Under the pieces are notes generated by a model. It searched no databases, was not told where the DNA came from, and saw only the letters and a program-made list of their open reading frames with translations. Below are positions 59,934 to 64,000 of a stretch of DNA of 64,000 nt, piece after piece. Source of the DNA: Haloflavibacter putidus (GTDB lineage Bacteria > Bacteroidota > Bacteroidia > Flavobacteriales > Flavobacteriaceae). The stretch covers positions 54,897 through 118,896 of the forward strand of contig NZ_VIAR01000010.1 in assembly GCF_006546625.1 (NCBI RefSeq). The letters are read 5' to 3'. A program made the translations under genes and the position numbers. The first letter of the stretch is position 1. Each line of letters starts with the position of its first letter.

Positions 59934-62900
59934 CTTTCAATCGCACCTCATTGGAATTGAAATAAGTTTCAAATGCTTTTTTTAGCCATATGGGGCAAAA
60001 CCTTTCAATCGCACCTCATTGGAATTGAAATGTACAAAATACTGCTATTCCTGCTACCCAATGTAATTCTTTCAATCGCACCTCATTGGAATTGAAATAA
60101 ACCTCCAGTGCTATGATGCAGCGCATTGGTATAATCTTTCAATCGCACCTCATTGGAATTGAAATAGATAGTTGGATGGCTAAAAAATATGGCGTTTTAT
60201 TGCTTTCAATCGCACCTCATTGGAATTGAAATGAGTTTGGCGCTTTGACAAAACCTAAAATAACCGGCCTTTCAATCGCACCTCATTGGAATTGAAATTA
60301 TGTAAATTATTAATTAACCCCTCATAGAAAAATACTTTCAATCGCACCTCATTGGAATTGAAATAAAAAAGAAGTTTACGACAAAATAAACGAGATATAC
60401 TTTCAATCGCACCTCATTGGAATTGAAATTTTTTTATTAGTTTGTTTAGGCAAATATAAAGGTATTCTTTCAATCGCACCTCATTGGAATTGAAATTTAT
60501 TTCAACCAGCCGGGCAAAAGTTAGCTTAGTCCTCTTTCAATCGCACCTCATTGGAATTGAAATTAGCGACAATAGAAGATTGTATAGAAAATCTAAAGCC
60601 TTTCAATCGCACCTCATTGGAATTGAAATTTAATAATATCACATTCACTAAAACAACTTTTACCATCTTTCAATCGCACCTCATTGGAATTGAAATCCTT
60701 TAAAGCTTTTTACTTCTACTTTCTCAGTACCCTTTCAATCGCACCTCATTGGAATTGAAATGTGTTTCTAACATAAACGAAACCAAGCTAGAGAAACTTT
60801 CAATCGCACCTCATTGGAATTGAAATTTAACTGAATTGCACCGCGGCCGCGATACTTCCACCCCTTTCAATCGCACCTCATTGGAATTGAAATTCATCTA
60901 TTGTAGGTAATGTATCTACTTCTGTAACTTTCAATCGCACCTCATTGGAATTGAAATATTTCTAAGGGTACTTCGTGGCAGAATAGGTAACTTACTTTCA
61001 ATCGCACCTCATTGGAATTGAAATATTACAGTAATGTTTACCTTCTTTAACTTTCAGTACCACTTTCAATCGCACCTTATTGGAATTGAAATTGTCCTAA
61101 CTGCTCTCTTGTTTCTGTAATGTATCCGCTTTCAATCGCACCTCATTGGAATTGAAATAGATTTTATATCAAAGTTAGATGTAATAATTTTAAATCTTTC
61201 AATCGCACCTCATTGGAATTGAAATCTTCTTATGCCTACCTGTGGTGTTGTGCTTACATTACTTTCAATCGCACCTCATTGGAATTGAAATTTCTCTCGG
61301 GCTGTTAGACAACACAAAATAAATCTTACTTTCAATCGCACCTCATTGGAATTGAAATTCTCCATAATTAACTACAACGCTATTTGGCTCTGCACCTTTC
61401 AATCGCACCTCATTGGAATTGAAATACAGATGTTCAGCAAAAATTAAACGCAATAATATGACTTTCAATCGCACCTCATTGGAATTGAAATATAATCTTC
61501 ACGGCTGTAAGTTGTGGTATCGGTGCCTTTCAATCGCACCTCATTGGAATTGAAATAGTAATTATTAATTCAGGAGCGCAAGAGTGAAATCGGCTTTCAA
61601 TCGCACCTCATTGGAATTGAAATGTTTCCATTTGTCCCGCAGACGTTGCTCTATAATTCCTTTCAATCGCACCTCATTGGAATTGAAATTATATTGCACC
61701 GGTTTAACGAGGTTAAATATTATTCTTTCAATCGCACCTCATTGGAATTGAAATTCCACTTAATGAAGTCGATGTGGCTGTGTTTCGGTACTTTCAATCG
61801 CACCTCATTGGAATTGAAATCTCTCCAATAGAGCTACCATAAAGCGCAATATTAATACTTTCAATCGCACCTCATTGGAATTGAAATCAGTTTTGGCGAG
61901 TTGTCTGGAAGAGATGCAAAAGCCCTTTCAATCGCACCTCATTGGAATTGAAATTTAATTGGCAGTAACTTGTATAACGTTCAAATTGTCTTTCAATCGC
62001 ACCTCATTGGAATTGAAATCCTTTTACAATGTAGTTATTTGGCACGATAAGCCGGCCTTTCAATCGCACCTCATTGGAATTGAAATACGTGTTACATATA
62101 TAGTATCTGTTTGCGTATGTTCTTTCAATCGCACCTCATTGGAATTGAAATAGGTTATGCGCTTGTATTTTTCGCTGTCAAAGCCGGTCTTTCAATCGCA
62201 CCTCATTGGAATTGAAATATGGAACCGTAGTGTAAAGATAGATTACTTAGATTTCTTTCAATCGCACCTCATTGGAATTGAAATCAAGGTTACTACTATT
62301 ACATAGAAAATGGGAGCGAACTTTCAATCGCACCTCATTGGAATTGAAATACTTTTAGGAATATCAAAAAACTGCTTATCGCTGCCGCTTTCAATCGCAC
62401 CTCATTGGAATTGAAATTTGGCGAAGTAGATTGGAATACTCTTGAAGAAATTAACTTTCAATCGCACCTCATTGGAATTGAAATTTTACAAAAAGGTGGT
62501 ATCAAGAAACCGCCTTGCAATCTTTCAATCGCACCTCATTGGAATTGAAATAATCCAGATAAGGAAACCGCACCGGTTGTAAATCCGGCTTTCAATCGCA
62601 CCTCATTGGAATTGAAATAAGACAAGGATCATATAGCTGGGTGGGAACACTTTATAAATTTACCCGATAATTTAAACAGTCCCGTAGCTATTTTTGAAAG
62701 TAAATCTTCGGGCTTTGTGGTGTTGACTGAATTAAAGAATAAAAAAAGTAAACCTTTAATGGCTGCTTTACACGTCAACAATCAGTTTAAAGTAACTAAG
62801 GTGGCCAGTTTATACGCTAAAAATAGTATAGAAAGTTATGCCAAATGGGCTTATGAAGGAAGGCTGTTGTTTCAGGATAAAAAAAAGGTTCTTTCGATTA

Positions 62901-63258
62901 CCTGACCGCCCCAATGGCGAAGGTTCAAAAAAACCCTTGTAAGAATTATCAGAAAAAATCTGAAATTCCTAAAAACAAAAATAGCAAAAAAGAAGCCACT
63001 AAGCCTAAAAATAAAGTTAAAAAAGACAAAGGCTTAAATTCTCCGCAACCGGTTGTAAAACCGCAAGCTAAAGAACGTCAAAAAGCGACAAAAAGCGACA
63101 CTTTCAATCGCACCTCATTGGAATTGAAATCCGGGCAATGTTAACACCAGAAGCAGAAGCAAAAGCTTTCAATCGCACCTCATTGGAATTGAAATCACTA
63201 TGAAACCTATTATTATTTGCAAAAACGCCTTTCAATCGCACCTCATTGGAATTGAAAC
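59934..63258 (+). CRISPR. Type I-B-like CRISPR array: 44 repeats, 43 intervals, one of 482 bp
   Basis: The 30-base repeat begins CTTTCAATCGCACC and ends GGAATTGAAAT. I count 44 copies, the first at 59934-59963 and the last at 63229-63258. 42 intervals are 33-38 bases (mostly 35-37). The exception is 62619-63100, 482 bases, between repeats 41 (62589-62618) and 42 (63101-63130). Repeats are almost identical: the copy at 63063 less 2000 (61063-61092) has one C-to-T change, and the last copy ends in C instead of T, marking the old end. The 30-base length and ATTGAAAT handle fit type I-B. Short open frames reading FNRTSLELK are artefacts of the repeat. Confidence 0.98.
62619..63100 (+). pseudogene. 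482-base interval carrying phage/mobile-element coding fragment
   Basis: From 62621 an open frame without start codon reads DKDHIAGWEHFINLPDNLNS, then PVAIFESKSSGFVVLTELKN, then KKSKPLMAALHVNNQFKVTK, then VASLYAKNSIESYAKWAYEG, then RLLFQDKKKVLSIT, to TGA at 62903-62905. The pattern (LPDNL..PVAIF.SK...VVLTEL...PLMAALHV......VASLYAKN...SYAKW..EG.LLF.DKKK) matches the MuF C-terminal/barnase-EndoU-like nuclease domains of phage and conjugative-element proteins, as I recall the family. Downstream is a Lys/Pro-rich segment in another frame (about 62914-63100). No start, promoter or element ends were found. Confidence 0.7.
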
Positions 63259-63349
63259 AAACCTCCTTTCCGTAAAGAATTTGTTTAGAAAATACGCTTT
63301 ATATAGAGAATTCTGGTCTATTTTTTCGAAAAACATACTAAGTAGCTTC

Positions 63350-63404
63350 GGTATAGCTCAAGTATAGCTCCAGTATGGCTAGTGTATTGGAAGTGTATTA
63401 AAAC
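63350..63404. repeat. Degenerate 11-base tandem repeat
   Basis: Five consecutive 11-base units: GGTATAGCTCA, AGTATAGCTCC, AGTATGGCTAG, TGTATTGGAAG, TGTATTAAAAC, decaying from left to right. They lie 90 bases after the array. The word GTATAG also opens the dispersed repeats at 5408 and 49721. Confidence 0.55.
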
Positions 63405-63443
63405 CGCATAAAAAATTTACGATAACCATCCTGCCATTTTTTG

Positions 63444-63515
63444 TAGCCTCGCCAAGAATCGAACTTGGATCTAAAGTTTAGGAAACTTCTATTCTATCCA
63501 TTGAACTACGAGGCC
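63444..63515 (-). tRNA. tRNA-Arg (anticodon CCT)
   Basis: On the minus strand the cloverleaf folds completely. The acceptor is GGCCTCG with CGAGGCT (first pair G-U) and discriminator A. The D-stem is GTTC/GAAT. The anticodon stem is GAAGT/ACTTT around loop TTCCTAA, giving anticodon CCT. The T-stem is CCAAG/CTTGG with loop TTCGATT. Length is 72 bases without CCA. It decodes AGG. It points toward the CRISPR array. Confidence 0.9.
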
Positions 63516-64000
63516 TTTTTTTGCAAAAATAACTAAACTATTTTACCGTATAGGCATCTGCAAAAATAAAAAAAATTGAAAGAAGCCGGAATCAAACCCC
63601 GTCCATACAAGAAGAGATCCAAAAAAAACGTTCGTAAAACAGCGATAGTTCGCAAGAACTTCTAGTTTCGCTTTCAACTTCAACAAATAACTTCGCTCCA
63701 TCCCAATCTCGCATCAAAATCGCCCCGAGAAGTGGTACTTCGAGTGGGCTGCAATAGAAAACAAGAAATCTTAATTTCGTAAGTTTCTTTTGCAGGCTGT
63801 ATCGAGAAGCGGTACTTCGAGTGTTTTTCAGCGAGCGTTAGCGAGAGGAATCCCGAAGTATCCTTTAGGTTTGCAATACATAAATTTACTTATTTTAAAA
63901 AGGATGATAATGATGATGAAAATTTCTTTTTTTGCTTCTTTTTTTCTTTGTTGATAAGTCTAAATTTGTTGATAAACAAAAAAAGAACGGGGTGAACTTC
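63516..64000. other. Gene-free end of window with two imperfect palindromes
   Basis: No coding frame of note on either strand. CCGAGAAGTGGTACTTCGAG (near 63723) and TCGAGAAGCGGTACTTCGAG (near 63800) are two copies of an imperfect palindrome of the kind repeated between flavobacterial genes. AGCGAGCGTTAGCGAGAGGA follows the second. The final bases hold two TTGTTGATAA words. Confidence 0.5.

Noticed and set aside
61622..62153. Open frames inside the CRISPR array with repeated FNRTSLELK text
   Set aside because: They are translations of the repeat itself; length and frame depend only on spacer lengths that are multiples of three.
62914..63144. Lys-rich 76-codon frame starting MAKVQKNPCKNYQ in the long interval
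   Set aside because: It runs into the next CRISPR repeat and has no independent support as a complete gene; it is treated as part of the foreign fragment.
63576..63612. GCCGGAATCAAACCCCG, resembling the 3' part of a tRNA
   Set aside because: The T-stem does not pair properly and no acceptor, D or anticodon arms could be drawn.
63950..63990. Two TTGTTGATAA words resembling DnaA boxes
   Set aside because: Each differs from the consensus, there are only two, and no origin-type genes are in view.

Overview
The window is chromosomal DNA of a member of the Bacteroidetes, very probably a marine-type Flavobacteriaceae. The evidence is low G+C, -7 promoter boxes of the TAnnTTTG type, two secreted proteins with type IX secretion C-terminal sorting domains, many SSDD-type lipoproteins, a CzcA pump fused to its outer-membrane channel, and numerous DUF families typical of this group. 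No species assignment is possible from the sequence alone.

Layout. 1-7031: a LytTR response regulator with the start of its probable membrane kinase (cut by the left edge), a run of small envelope proteins and lipoproteins, and a dGTPase. 7132-9783: a large secreted M36 metallopeptidase. 10066-15877: housekeeping genes (dxs, tadA, nadA, nadB). 16074-35646: a stress and efflux block placed between the de novo NAD genes (nadAB) and the NAD salvage genes (pncB-pncA, 35861-37877). It holds a TetR-controlled TolC/HlyD/ABC export operon with a Dps gene, an ATP-cone nuclease-like protein, a beta-CASP metallo-hydrolase, a cytochrome b, a DUF302 protein, a CzcB/CzcA metal efflux system and an SQR-like flavoprotein. 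38343-43553: a cassette-like series of small same-strand genes (SRPBCC, VOC, DUF1801, DUF2200, DUF4199, GNAT) interleaved with at least three decayed relatives. 44078-45758: arsenate reductase and ACR3 arsenite pump. 46022-47371: an FG-GAP repeat protein with a sorting domain. 47372-48778: a long gene-poor stretch of degenerate repeats.

48779-63258 is the CRISPR-Cas region. A WYL regulator, a HIRAN protein and a 55-residue protein precede a type I-B-like operon in the order cas6-cas5-cas3-cas8-cas7-cas4-(four-helix-bundle gene)-cas1-cas2, followed by a leader and a 44-repeat array. Three things stand out. cas2 carries an apparent one-base deletion that splits it into two frames. One interval near the old end of the array is 482 bp instead of about 36 bp and contains a piece of a phage or mobile-element protein-coding sequence. 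cas8 and cas7 are compact and divergent, with a helical C-terminal part in cas8 that may be made separately as Cas11. A tRNA-Arg(CCT) follows the array.

Several items were found by reading the gaps directly: the partial kinase at 1-323, a 46-residue protein at 34020-34160, a 39-residue protein at 48006-48125, the 55-residue protein at 51295-51462, the frameshifted cas2, and remnants of SRPBCC, VOC and IS110-type genes. Family assignments were made by eye from motifs; no database search was run.
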